7,654 nt of DNA from an uncultured Alphaproteobacteria bacterium (GCA_934271715.1 CAKQRZ010000020.1:1-7654); one strand, 5' to 3'. Counted from the stretch's first letter, positions 1 through 6,493 are shown. Notes: generated by a model not told the origin, from the sequence alone. Made by a program: numbers and translations.

Positions 1-20
1 CAACACCCTACCGTCCATAT

Positions 21-54
21 AAACAAAAAACTCCCTAAAGGGAGCGTTTTGTTT
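21..54 (-). terminator. Rho-independent terminator of the tRNA-Ser gene
   Basis: A CTCCC-TAAA-GGGAG hairpin (31-44) lies immediately downstream of the tRNA 3' end. Read on the minus strand it is followed by six T residues (25-30). The outer flanks AAACAAAA (21-28) and TTTTGTTT (47-54) are also complementary, separated from the GC core by a 2-nt mismatch, so the element is nearly symmetric and could work in both directions. The position 3 nt past the CCA end fits termination of a single-gene tRNA transcript. Confidence 0.8.
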
Positions 55-56
55 AT

Positions 57-147
57 TGGCGGTGAGACAGGGATTTGAACCCTGGGTACCTGAAATAGGT
101 ACAATTGATTTCGAGTCAATCGCATTAGACCACTCTGCCATCTCACC
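57..147 (-). tRNA. tRNA-Ser (anticodon CGA)
   Basis: The minus strand folds into a class II tRNA. The 7-bp acceptor stem is GGTGAGA (147-141) with TCTCACC (67-61), followed by discriminator G (60) and an encoded CCA (59-57). The anticodon loop CTCGAAA sits between TTGA and TCAA, giving anticodon CGA, which reads UCG serine codons. The long variable arm is a GTACC/GGTAC hairpin, as expected for tRNA-Ser. The T arm carries CAGGG-TTCAAAT-CCCTG. It appears to be a single tRNA with its own promoter and terminator. No integrase or duplicated tRNA 3' end is visible, so there is no sign that it served as an attachment site. Confidence 0.97.
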
Positions 148-169
148 GTATGCAACTAAGGTCTGATTG

Positions 170-198
170 TTTGTATGATAATTTAGCAAAAAATGCAA
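170..198 (-). promoter_or_regulatory. Putative sigma70-type promoter of tRNA-Ser
   Basis: On the minus strand, TTGCAT (198-193) is followed after 17 nt by TACAAA (175-170), about 22 nt upstream of the mature tRNA 5' end. This matches the TTGACA/TATAAT arrangement in spacing and four bases of each box. The region is AT-rich, so chance matches are easy; this is the best placed candidate rather than a proven promoter. Confidence 0.4.
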
Positions 199-255
199 GC
201 GCTTTATTATAAAAACTGGACTCTTTTTATTTTTTATGCTATTTTATACAAAAAC

Positions 256-261
256 AGGAGG
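256..261 (+). promoter_or_regulatory. Shine-Dalgarno site selecting the ATG at 266
   Basis: AGGAGG lies 4 nt before ATG 266-268. An in-frame ATG at 236 would add ten residues (MLFYTKTGGV) but has no purine-rich site in front of it, and its reading would run through this ribosome-binding site. The downstream ATG is therefore preferred. Confidence 0.75.
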
Positions 262-265
262 CGTT

Positions 266-814
266 ATGTCTAAAAAATATCGGGTTATTTGTTCTAAAGA
301 ACGTTTTAAGGATGACATCATTGTTGATATTGCACCGGCTCAGGGTGTTATTCATGACATGATTTTAACCAGCCGCAAAAAAGAAAATCCTAAGCTAGAA
401 GATTATGCCGGCTCTATATATCTGACCGATATTGAGGGGCAGGAACCGGAGATTGTTTTCGGCACGTTTAAGGCTAAGACAGACAATGTTCCGGTCCGTA
501 AATCTCCGATGTATCTTTACTATGAAAGTCTGGCTAAAGAGCTGACGCCTAAAATTGTGCAGACATTCAAAAAGATGAAAGCAGCCGGAAAAGAGTCTAC
601 CTTAGATGTGAGCATGATGGACTATTTAGCTTCCAAACAAAAAGATGATGAAGTTAAAACCCTGAAAGACGAAGAGCTGAAAGAATATGCCGAGCGCTGC
701 CGGAAAATTGAACAAAACAAAAAAGAAACTTTGGAGCGCAAGGCCCGAGAAAATGCCGCATACAAGCCGGAAGTCTTGCTGGCTTGGAAACAGGCTCTGC
801 AGCGCGGTGGCTAG
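266..814 (+). CDS. Conserved-looking hypothetical protein, 182 aa, function unknown
   Basis: I do not recognise this protein. The 182-residue product starts MSKKYRVICS and has no signal peptide or membrane segment, so it is probably cytoplasmic. Residues 1-70 look like a mixed alpha/beta region with alternating hydrophobics (DIIVDIAP, SIYLTDIEG, EIVFGTF). Residues 80-125 are helical. Residues 125-165 are highly charged, rich in K and E, and likely form a long helix or coiled coil ending in a basic tail. No catalytic motif is evident. The start is fixed by a strong AGGAGG site. It stands alone on the plus strand, and its TAG stop (812-814) overlaps the stop of the convergent tag gene. A weak TGGACT-17 nt-TATTTT promoter-like pair lies just upstream (about 218-246). 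Codon use resembles the neighbours, so it is likely a genuine resident gene. Confidence 0.8.
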   Translation: MSKKYRVICSKERFKDDIIVDIAPAQGVIHDMILTSRKKENPKLEDYAGSIYLTDIEGQEPEIVFGTFKAKTDNVPVRKSPMYLYYESLAKELTPKIVQTFKKMKAAGKESTLDVSMMDYLASKQKDDEVKTLKDEELKEYAERCRKIEQNKKETLERKARENAAYKPEVLLAWKQALQRGG

Positions 815-1359
815 TTTTTAGCGTGGCAGAAGCATTGCGGCTCGTGGTCGTCTATTACGCCGACAGCCTGCAGATATGAATATATAATCACGCTGCCGAC
901 GTATTTCATGCCGCGCTTTTTTAAGTCTTTAGAAATAGTATCTGATAGCTGGTTTTTAACAGGGCAGGGGAATATATTGTATTTTGGGGTTTTGCCGTTT
1001 GTGAAATGCCATAAATATTTATCAAATGAGCCGAATTCTCGCTGAATCTGCAAAAATACTTTTGCATTGCCGACGGCGGCGCAGATTTTTTGCCGGCTGC
1101 GGATAATTTGCGGATTCTGCAGCATTTTTTCTATTTTTTCTTCATCAAATTCAGCCGCTTTTTCCGGCTCAAATCCGGCAAATTCTTTTCTGAATGCCGG
1201 ACGTTTTTTTAAGACGGTCAGCCATGAAAGTCCGGCTTGAAAACCCTCTAAAATCAGCATTTCAAAAAGCAGGCGGTCATCATGCACCGGCTTGCCCCAT
1301 TCTTCGTCATGATAGCGCACATAAACTTCGCAGTTTTCATCAACCCAAGAGCAGCGCAT
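811..1359 (-). CDS. tag: DNA-3-methyladenine glycosylase I
   Basis: This base-excision repair enzyme removes 3-methyladenine from alkylated DNA in the cytoplasm. At 182 residues it is close to the usual length (E. coli Tag, 187). The opening CSWVDE..YVRYHDEEWG and the block LFEMLILEGFQAGLSW are family signatures. The zinc ligands of E. coli Tag have counterparts here: C3, H17, H172 and C176 (DDHEPQC near the C-terminus). The base-pocket residues Y16, E38 and W46 are also present. The motif SKDLKKRGMKYVG matches the conserved KALKKRGFKFVG region. AAGG 7 nt upstream of the ATG serves as ribosome-binding site. The ATG lies 2 nt after the stop of the SDR gene, so the two are surely co-transcribed. 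The stop overlaps that of the convergent gene at CTAG. No truncation or lost key residue is seen. Confidence 0.97.
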   Translation of the reverse strand: MRCSWVDENCEVYVRYHDEEWGKPVHDDRLLFEMLILEGFQAGLSWLTVLKKRPAFRKEFAGFEPEKAAEFDEEKIEKMLQNPQIIRSRQKICAAVGNAKVFLQIQREFGSFDKYLWHFTNGKTPKYNIFPCPVKNQLSDTISKDLKKRGMKYVGSVIIYSYLQAVGVIDDHEPQCFCHAKN

Positions 1360-1361
1360 GG

Positions 1362-2126
1362 CTATACCTTATGCGGCAGGCGGCTGTAAATAAAATCGCT
1401 CAGGCAATTCGGCAAAATGGAAAGCAGCCATACGCCGAAACGCATCGGCCACGGGAAAGCTATCAGCCCGATGTTTTTCTGAATGCCTTTATATATAATG
1501 TCTGCCGCTTTATCCGCTTCCATAAAAAACGGCATCGGGCAGGTGTTTTTGTCGGTAATGCGGGAGCGAACGAATCCCGGACAGATAACATTTACGGCAA
1601 TGTTTTCGGCTCGCAGGCTGTTGCGCAGCGCTTCGCCGTAGGCTTTTACGCAGGCCTTGCTGGCGCTGTAGGACGGGCAGGCGCTGAGTCCGTGATATCC
1701 GGCAATAGAAGCGGTTATAGCAATGATTTTGGCGCTGTCATCCCTGCGCTTTTTATATATCTCAGCCGCCGGAGTAACCGTGTTCAGCACGCCCATGACA
1801 TTAGTATTGAAAGTATTATATATATTTTCGGGTGTTTCCTCTCCGGTAGAAACTCCGGCATTTGCAAACACTAAATTAAGCGGTGCTTTCTGATTGCATT
1901 CTTCAATCCAGAGTTTCATCGCTTCTTTGTCGGCAACGTTAATGATTTTAGCTTCGGCTTTAGCTCCCAGTTTTTGACATTCGGCGGCTGTTTTTTGCAA
2001 ACGTTTGGCATTTCTTCCGCTTAAAAACAGATTTTTTGCGCCGTTTTTAGCATAAGCCAGCGCTAAAGCTTCGCCGATTCCCGAAGAAGCGCCGGTAATG
2101 AGAACATTATTTATATTTTTTTGCAT
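1362..2126 (-). CDS. Short-chain dehydrogenase/reductase (SDR family)
   Basis: This is an NAD(P)-dependent oxidoreductase of the classical SDR family, 254 residues. It has the N-terminal Rossmann dinucleotide-binding motif TGASSGIG (11-18), the NAG motif (89-91), the tetrad Asn at about 109 (TNVMG), the catalytic Ser140 (ITAS) and YSASK with Tyr153 and Lys157. The PGFV segment (183-186) follows, as usual. R38 after the second beta strand (SGRNAKRL) favours NADP(H), by inference. The C-terminal segment, about 223-245 (FPWPMRFGVWLLSILPN), is hydrophobic and may associate with membrane or lipid substrates; similar tails occur in SDRs annotated as acyl/keto reductases. The exact substrate cannot be read from the sequence. 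AGGA lies 10 nt before the ATG. It is the first gene of a two-gene unit with tag, and it diverges from gmk. Confidence 0.93.
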   Translation of the reverse strand: MQKNINNVLITGASSGIGEALALAYAKNGAKNLFLSGRNAKRLQKTAAECQKLGAKAEAKIINVADKEAMKLWIEECNQKAPLNLVFANAGVSTGEETPENIYNTFNTNVMGVLNTVTPAAEIYKKRRDDSAKIIAITASIAGYHGLSACPSYSASKACVKAYGEALRNSLRAENIAVNVICPGFVRSRITDKNTCPMPFFMEADKAADIIYKGIQKNIGLIAFPWPMRFGVWLLSILPNCLSDFIYSRLPHKV

Positions 2127-2156
2127 TGTTATAATATCCTAGTAAAATTTTAACTG

Positions 2157-2190
2157 TTGCGTTATATGTTATTTATAGGTTATATTATAG
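2157..2190 (+). promoter_or_regulatory. Putative promoter of the gmk operon in the divergent intergenic region
   Basis: The 91-bp gap between the SDR gene and gmk must hold two divergent promoters. On the plus strand TTGCGT (2157-2162) is followed after 17-18 nt by TTATAT/TATATT (2180-2186), leaving about 25 nt of leader before gmk. On the minus strand TATAAT is read from 2189 to 2184, a good -10 box for the SDR gene but without a convincing -35. The boxes overlap, so the two promoters may compete. The region is AT-rich, hence modest confidence. Confidence 0.4.
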
Positions 2191-2217
2191 CTGCGTTTAT
2201 TTTGCAAGAGGAAGAAA

Positions 2218-2880
2218 ATGACTGATATTATAGATACGCTAAAAAAAGTCCGCCGCGGTGCCATGTTTATTATAGAAGCGCCGTCCGGCACGGGAAAAAC
2301 TTCGGTAATTAAAAAGCTTATGGCTTTGGATAATAACTTAAAGTTTTCGGTTTCAGTCACTACCCGCCAGCTGCGCGAGGGCGAAAAAGACGGCGTAGAC
2401 TACTATTATATCAGCAATGAAAAATATGATGAACTCTTAAAGCAAGACGCTTTTTATGAACATGTTGACTCGCAATACGGCTCGCGTTACGGCACATTGC
2501 GCTCTGAAGTTGACAGCTTTATCAATGTGGGGCAGGATGTGGTTTTTGATATGGATTGGGTCGGCCTGCGCCAGATGAAAGAAAAAGCGCCTGATGATGT
2601 GGTTTCTATTTACTTTTTGCCGCCGTCTATCCATGAACTGCGCCGCCGTTTGGAGGGCAGAGGCACCGACAGCAAAGAAATTATCAATAAGCGCATGGGC
2701 TTGATTTTAGAAAAAATGGCGCATTGGACGGAATATGACTATGTGGTTGTCAACGTGGATGTTGACCAAACGGTTGAAACTGTGCGCGAAATCATTTCGG
2801 CAGAACGCATGAAGCGCGTGCGTCAGACCGGATTGGTGCAGTTTGTGGAAGAACTCAAGAAAGAAGCCGAGCATGACTAA
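2218..2880 (+). CDS. gmk: Guanylate kinase
   Basis: Guanylate kinase phosphorylates GMP to GDP with ATP, an essential cytoplasmic step in guanine nucleotide synthesis. The 220-residue product has the P-loop APSGTGKT (21-28) and the GMP-binding segment SVTTRQLREGEKDGVDYYYIS (R50, R53, E56, with D61-Y62). YGT follows at 91-93, then the DMDWVG strand (111-116) and the lid region RRRLEGRGTDS. The motif MAHWTEYDYVVVN (167-179) is typical. The C-terminal stretch AERMKRVRQTGLVQFVEEL resembles alphaproteobacterial homologues. One change to note is Thr where many homologues have Ser after the P-loop Lys, which is conservative. GAGGA lies 5 nt before the ATG. It is the first gene of a four-gene operon, and its TAA overlaps the next start (ATGACTAA), implying translational coupling. 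Confidence 0.97.
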   Translation: MTDIIDTLKKVRRGAMFIIEAPSGTGKTSVIKKLMALDNNLKFSVSVTTRQLREGEKDGVDYYYISNEKYDELLKQDAFYEHVDSQYGSRYGTLRSEVDSFINVGQDVVFDMDWVGLRQMKEKAPDDVVSIYFLPPSIHELRRRLEGRGTDSKEIINKRMGLILEKMAHWTEYDYVVVNVDVDQTVETVREIISAERMKRVRQTGLVQFVEELKKEAEHD

Positions 2881-3271
2881 AGTTCCGTTTATCAACCGCT
2901 ACGGCGCAGTATTTTTCTTTGATGCGGCAAAAGCGCAAAAGCGAGACTGCGGCTATTCCGTGGTGGTAAAAGATAATTTGCTGCTTTGCCAATATGATAA
3001 AATTTCCGGACTTTACGCTTTTCCTAAAGATGATTATCTGGCTTTGACCGAAACTCCGAGCTTGCAATACACTTTGCATACAGATATTGAGGAAAACGGC
3101 GAATATTTTAAGGAAACGCAGCATTTTAAGGTTTATGAAGTTGAAAATGCGCAAATAAACAGCGGCGTTTTGAGCTGGCAGCTGCTGGAAGATGTGCTGG
3201 TCGGAAATGTGCAGTTTGATGAAACCGTGCGGAACGGATTTAAAAATCTGATTGTCAGAATGAGGAAATAA
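2873..3271 (+). CDS. Nudix-like protein with degenerate Nudix box
   Basis: The start ATG lies inside the last codons of gmk (2873-2875; gmk stop 2878-2880). This gives a 132-residue protein probably translated by ribosomes finishing gmk. An upstream in-frame ATG at 2843 is possible but would extend the overlap for no visible reason. By eye the layout suggests a Nudix fold: a strand YSVVVKDNLLLCQYD (28-42), GLYAFPKDD (46-54) where Nudix proteins have GxWxFPGG, a helix with IEENG (72-76) where the box has ExEExG, and a C-terminal helix FDETVRNGFKNLI. The PGG glycines are lost, and the Arg-Glu before the EE pair reads His-Thr. Metal-dependent hydrolysis is therefore doubtful; a binding or regulatory role is possible. 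The assignment rests on pattern alone, but the gene itself is well supported by its position and intact frame. Confidence 0.8.
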   Translation: MTKVPFINRYGAVFFFDAAKAQKRDCGYSVVVKDNLLLCQYDKISGLYAFPKDDYLALTETPSLQYTLHTDIEENGEYFKETQHFKVYEVENAQINSGVLSWQLLEDVLVGNVQFDETVRNGFKNLIVRMRK

Positions 3272-3274
3272 ACA

Positions 3275-4225
3275 ATGCAGAAAATTTATGAATCTATAGA
3301 AGAGCTGGTTGGGCATACGCCTTTGCTGAAGCTGAATAAGCTGATGAAAAAATCCGAATGTCTGGGCAATATTATCGGCAAATGTGAGTTTTATAATCCG
3401 ATTTTTTCGGTAAAAGACCGTGTGGCGCTGAATATGATAAATAAAGCTCCGTTCAGCAAAATCAATGAAAATACGGTGTTTATTGAAGCGACTTCCGGCA
3501 ATACCGGTGTCGGGCTGGCGGCATTCTGCGCCGAGCGCGGCTATAAGCTGGTGATTGTGATGCCGGAAAATATGGCGCGTGAAAAAATTGCCCTGATTCG
3601 CCAATTCGGCGCCGAAGTTTTGCTTACGCCGGCGGCAGATGGCATGGCCGGCGCTATCCGCAAAGTAGAAATGCTGAAAGCCCGCTCCGATAATCTGATA
3701 GAATTTAAACAATTTGAAAATCTGGCAAACGTAGAGGCTCATCAGCTGACAACCGGCGCGGAAATTATAGAAGACACCGGAGGAAATGTGGACGCAGTGG
3801 TTTGCGGGGTCGGCACATCCGGCACTATTACCGGTATTGCCTCTGCCTTGAAATCCTGCATTCCGGATTTGTATGTAATGGCGGTGGAGCCGGCCGAAAG
3901 TCCGGTTTTGAGCGGCGGACAGAAAGGCGCTCATAAAATCGGCGGTATCGGAGCCGGTTTTATTCCGCCGCTGTACCGTCCGGAATTGGTTAATGAGGTT
4001 TTCAAAGTCAGTAGCAGAGAGGCTCTGGAAATGACTAAGACTGTCGCCCAATGCGAGGGGCTTCCGGTCGGAATTTCGGCCGCCGCCGCTCTGTTTGCCG
4101 CTGTCAATTTAGCCAAGCGCGAAGAAATGTCCGGTAAAAATATTGTGGTTATTCTGCCGGACAGCATAGAACGTTATTTATCCGATCCGTTTTTTAACAG
4201 CGAATCAGCCGAAACTCAGGAATAA
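3275..4225 (+). CDS. cysK: Cysteine synthase (O-acetylserine sulfhydrylase), PLP-dependent
   Basis: This enzyme makes cysteine from O-acetylserine and sulfide in the cytoplasm. The 316-residue length is normal. The family opening IEELVGHTPLLKLNKL is followed by the PLP-binding lysine K47 in NPIFSVKDR. Next come the substrate loop TSGNTG (73-78), the phosphate-binding loop GVGTSGTITG (178-187), the HKIGGIGAGFIP segment (220-231, close to HKIQGIGAGFIP) and GIS268 facing the pyridine nitrogen. The end PDSIERYLSDPFF matches the GERYLST..F terminus, with Ile replacing Gly. GISAAAA replaces the common GISSGAA. No CBS regulatory domain is attached, which favours cysteine synthase over cystathionine beta-synthase. 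A CysM or related specificity cannot be excluded. GAGGA lies about 8 nt before the ATG, which sits 3 nt after the previous stop. It lies mid-operon between the Nudix-like gene and lptG. Confidence 0.93.
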   Translation: MQKIYESIEELVGHTPLLKLNKLMKKSECLGNIIGKCEFYNPIFSVKDRVALNMINKAPFSKINENTVFIEATSGNTGVGLAAFCAERGYKLVIVMPENMAREKIALIRQFGAEVLLTPAADGMAGAIRKVEMLKARSDNLIEFKQFENLANVEAHQLTTGAEIIEDTGGNVDAVVCGVGTSGTITGIASALKSCIPDLYVMAVEPAESPVLSGGQKGAHKIGGIGAGFIPPLYRPELVNEVFKVSSREALEMTKTVAQCEGLPVGISAAAALFAAVNLAKREEMSGKNIVVILPDSIERYLSDPFFNSESAETQE

Positions 4226-4228
4226 AAG

Positions 4229-5335
4229 ATGAAATTTTTTGCAATTCTCAGCCGTTATTTAAACCGCCAGCTATTTGGCAACTTTTTTATGGTTTTGTTT
4301 GCGATTTTAGGCATTATCCTAATGTTTGACAGCATAGAAACTCTGCGCAAAATTTCGGGGCGCGAAGATGTTACTATGTGGTTTGCCGCTCAGCTGGCGG
4401 TTACGCGCATAACCAAAACCGTAGAAATCGTGATTCCGTTTGTGATGATGGTGGCGGCGATGATAACTTTTTGGCGCCTCAGCAAAAACAACGAATTTGT
4501 AATTATCCGTTCGGCCGGAGTTTCTATGTTCGGCTTTTTGCGTCCGCTGATTATTGCCGCATTTTTGCTGGGAATTGCCAATACGGCTTTGTTTAATCCG
4601 GTGGCGGCCAAAATGTTTGAATGGCACGAGGTTTTAGACTATCGCCTAGATTCCCGCGACCCGAACGCTGTTTTGTTTTCCAGCAAAGGCTTATGGATAC
4701 GCGAGGCGGTCGGCGGCGGCAAAGTCCTGTTGATTCAAGCCAAAACATTGCGGCAGGAAAACAATACGCTGTGGATGCGTGATGTCAGCATTACCGAGCT
4801 TGGCAAAAATGCCAAAATTCTAAAGGGCTATGAGGCTTATTTCGCCACCTTGGAGGGAAATATTTTCCACCTGAAAGATGTTAAGGTTTTGGAGGGCGGC
4901 AAGCCGGTTGAATTTTTAATGGACTATGCCTATCACACCAGTATAAATATGGAACGCATAAAAGAAAACTTTATAGAGCCGGACGCCATTTCATTTTGGC
5001 AGTTACCGGAGACCATTGCCTTTTATGAGCAGGCCGGATTTTCGGCGCGCCGCCATTGGATGCGCTATCTTAGCCTGCTGGTGGCGCCGTTTCAGCTGGT
5101 CGGCATGATGCTGATTGCCGCGATTTTTATGCTGCAGAATACGCAGCGCGGCTCCGGTATAATGATGCGGGTGGTTTTGAGCATTGTCATCGGCTTTGTG
5201 GTTTATTTTTCATCGCAGGTAGTTTATGCGTTCGGCGTAAACGGCTATATTCCGGTATGGCTGGCAGTTTCGGCGCCAACCTTGATTATTTTGCTGACCA
5301 GCAGCTCAATGCTGGTTTCCGCCGATGAAGTGTAA
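4229..5335 (+). CDS. lptG: LPS export permease LptG (YjgP/YjgQ family)
   Basis: LptG, with LptF and the ATPase LptB, forms the inner-membrane ABC complex that extracts lipopolysaccharide and pushes it onto the LptC-LptA bridge. The 368-residue product fits the family (about 360). Three N-terminal membrane segments lie at about 15-34, 65-83 and 100-122. A periplasmic beta-jellyroll domain follows (about 130-250, with GLWIREAVGGGKVLLIQAK and LWMRDVSITELG). Three more membrane segments are at about 279-302, 311-334 and 340-362. The cytoplasmic stretch RLSKNNEFVIIRSAGVSM (83-100) is the coupling-helix region, and PDAISFWQLPETIAFYEQAG (251-270) is more LptG-like than LptF-like. AGGA lies 8 nt before the ATG, 3 nt after cysK. 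It is the last operon gene. No lptF neighbour is present, though the two are often adjacent. Confidence 0.93.
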   Translation: MKFFAILSRYLNRQLFGNFFMVLFAILGIILMFDSIETLRKISGREDVTMWFAAQLAVTRITKTVEIVIPFVMMVAAMITFWRLSKNNEFVIIRSAGVSMFGFLRPLIIAAFLLGIANTALFNPVAAKMFEWHEVLDYRLDSRDPNAVLFSSKGLWIREAVGGGKVLLIQAKTLRQENNTLWMRDVSITELGKNAKILKGYEAYFATLEGNIFHLKDVKVLEGGKPVEFLMDYAYHTSINMERIKENFIEPDAISFWQLPETIAFYEQAGFSARRHWMRYLSLLVAPFQLVGMMLIAAIFMLQNTQRGSGIMMRVVLSIVIGFVVYFSSQVVYAFGVNGYIPVWLAVSAPTLIILLTSSSMLVSADEV

Positions 5336-5407
5336 AAGTTTTTTAATCCATAGTTGCCATTAGAGCGGTAAAAGGTTATTTAAAACAGCATCAAAACCCG
5401 AAACGTC

Positions 5408-5448
5408 ATACTTGTCGCCACACCCCACAGGCTGTGGCAGACGAGTAT
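5408..5448. repeat. Imperfect palindrome resembling a dispersed hairpin repeat
   Basis: Arms 5408-5422 and 5433-5448 form 15 base pairs with one bulged A (5439) and one G-T wobble, around the 10-nt loop CCCCACAGGC. The boundaries CGTCATAC on the left and GTATCCATG on the right resemble the GTCAT...ATCCA frame of short palindromic repeats scattered through intergenic regions of many proteobacteria. Only one copy is seen here, so repeat status is inference. It is not followed by a clear T-tract, so it is not an obvious intrinsic terminator, although it could stabilise the lptG mRNA 3' end. Confidence 0.55.
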
Positions 5449-5602
5449 CCATGATTTTGTTGCCATAAGCAACGCTAATTTAGAGAAAATAAGTTTGGTA
5501 AATTAAATACAATTTAATATTGCTATATGTTAAATTCTATTGGAAGAGTTGTTTTTTATAAAATATTTTAGAAATGTAAAGCTAAAACTTGTTAAAAATA
5601 GC

Positions 5603-5630
5603 AAAAGTTAGAAAAGATTTTCTAACTTTT
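5603..5630. terminator. Candidate bidirectional terminator (13-bp perfect AT-rich palindrome)
   Basis: AAAAGTTAGAAAA and TTTTCTAACTTTT are exact reverse complements separated by GA. The hairpin lies between the ends of lptG (plus) and the exported-protein gene (minus). Both arms end in four T residues in their own direction of transcription, the usual shape of a shared terminator for convergent genes. The stem is AT-rich with few G-C pairs, so termination strength is uncertain. Confidence 0.5.
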
Positions 5631-5659
5631 ACAAATTTAATACCATAATCGGGCAGGGA

Positions 5660-6403
5660 TTATTTAAACAAATAGTCAGTTTTGGTGCCGTTATAAATAT
5701 CAAATTTCTCTATTTTTTTGCATTTGTTATTATCGTATTCCGCAAAATATACCATATACGGAAAGCCCTCGCGGTTATAGTGAGCTTCGCGCACAATATT
5801 TCCGGCCTTGTCGCGGATATATTTTACATGGAAATAATTTTCCGGTTTCAGATATTCATCCAGCAAAAACTCATCTTTACGGAAGAGCAGGCGGCGCACC
5901 ATGATTTTGTCTCTAAAAAGAATATAGGATTCGTTGTCGCGGTAAAAAAGAATGCGGCGCTGGCTGTCAAACACTATATTTTCTTTATTGTTGCGGCTCC
6001 ATAAAGTTTTGCCGTGCTTATCCGGACAGGTTTCTTTATCCAAAACCAAGGTTTCGCCCTCAAAATGCCGGTCTTTAATGGTTTCCTGCTCGCAAGCCGG
6101 AGCCGGAACAGAATCGCCGAAAGCATAGCCTCCGCCAAAACAGCTTGGTCTGCAATGAGAATTATAATGCGTGGCGCACTCAAAGTTCAGCTTGCCGTCA
6201 TTTTCCTGCAGATTAAAGAAAGCAACCGGTTCATCTTCGCCTTGGCATTGCGATAAATCCGGAGTTATCTTGCGTCCGTAAAAACGTGTCTGGTCTTGCA
6301 GCGGAAAAACCGAGCGGTCTAAAGCCGGATTATATGTTTCGGCAGCATTAACGGCGGAAGCGCTTAAAATAGATAAAAACAAGGCAAGTGAAAATATACG
6401 CAT
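5660..6403 (-). CDS. Exported protein of unknown function with seven cysteines
   Basis: I do not recognise the family. The 247-residue product starts with a clear Sec signal peptide: R2, hydrophobic core FSLALFLSILSASA (4-17) and a likely signal peptidase I cut after VNA (18-20). There is no lipobox Cys, so it should be periplasmic, or secreted across the outer membrane if a route exists. Residues 50-130 carry six of the seven cysteines (53, 76, 84, 88, 104, 126), including CRPSC and a GGGYAFGD stretch, and probably form disulfides. Residues 143-247 are a run of short beta-strand-like repeats rich in aromatic and charged residues (ILFYRD, YILFRDK, RLLFRKDE, YMVYFAEYDNN). AGGAG lies 7 nt before the ATG. 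It may have its own promoter, because a GC-rich hairpin separates it from the upstream Cys-rich gene; both encode extracytoplasmic proteins. Confidence 0.88.
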   Translation of the reverse strand: MRIFSLALFLSILSASAVNAAETYNPALDRSVFPLQDQTRFYGRKITPDLSQCQGEDEPVAFFNLQENDGKLNFECATHYNSHCRPSCFGGGYAFGDSVPAPACEQETIKDRHFEGETLVLDKETCPDKHGKTLWSRNNKENIVFDSQRRILFYRDNESYILFRDKIMVRRLLFRKDEFLLDEYLKPENYFHVKYIRDKAGNIVREAHYNREGFPYMVYFAEYDNNKCKKIEKFDIYNGTKTDYLFK

Positions 6404-6409
6404 AACAAT

Positions 6410-6414
6410 CTCCT
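6410..6414 (-). promoter_or_regulatory. Ribosome-binding site fixing the start of the exported protein
   Basis: AGGAG on the minus strand lies 6 nt before the ATG at 6403-6401. This start places the hydrophobic signal peptide right at the N-terminus, so both lines of evidence agree. Confidence 0.75.
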
Positions 6415-6493
6415 ATATTTCATAACTTAGCGAGATTCCGCAGGGAGAGCAAGAAGTTTTTATATATAATTCAAAATTAAAAGCCCCAATAGC

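Larger units (their letters stand above)
5336..5659. other. Non-coding AT-rich gap between convergent lptG and the exported-protein gene
   Basis: This 324-bp stretch lies between converging transcripts and holds no credible ORF or RNA gene that I recognise. Its left part (5336-5400) is featureless. A 15-bp imperfect hairpin occupies 5408-5448. A small GTTGC/GCAAC hairpin follows at about 5460-5474. From about 5480 it becomes strongly AT-rich, ending in a 13-bp perfect palindrome (5603-5630). A small RNA cannot be excluded, but no convincing promoter-terminator pair brackets one. Confidence 0.7.

Noticed and set aside
57..147. tRNA-Ser as a phage or island attachment site
   Set aside because: No integrase gene and no second copy of the tRNA 3' end is present in the window.
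1194..1874. 226-codon plus-strand open frame opposite tag and the SDR gene
   Set aside because: Both antisense genes have intact family motifs and tight spacing. The plus-strand product has no coherent domain and would start inside tag.
2855..4051. 398-codon minus-strand open frame opposite the Nudix-like gene and cysK
   Set aside because: It lies antisense to a clear cysteine synthase gene with all catalytic motifs. Its product is a His/Phe/Gln/Arg-rich mix with no recognisable domain, and it is readily explained as a codon-bias shadow.
5450..5460. CATGATTTTGT repeated at about 5899-5909
   Set aside because: An 11-12 base match in AT-rich DNA, once non-coding and once inside a gene with no shared context, is compatible with chance.
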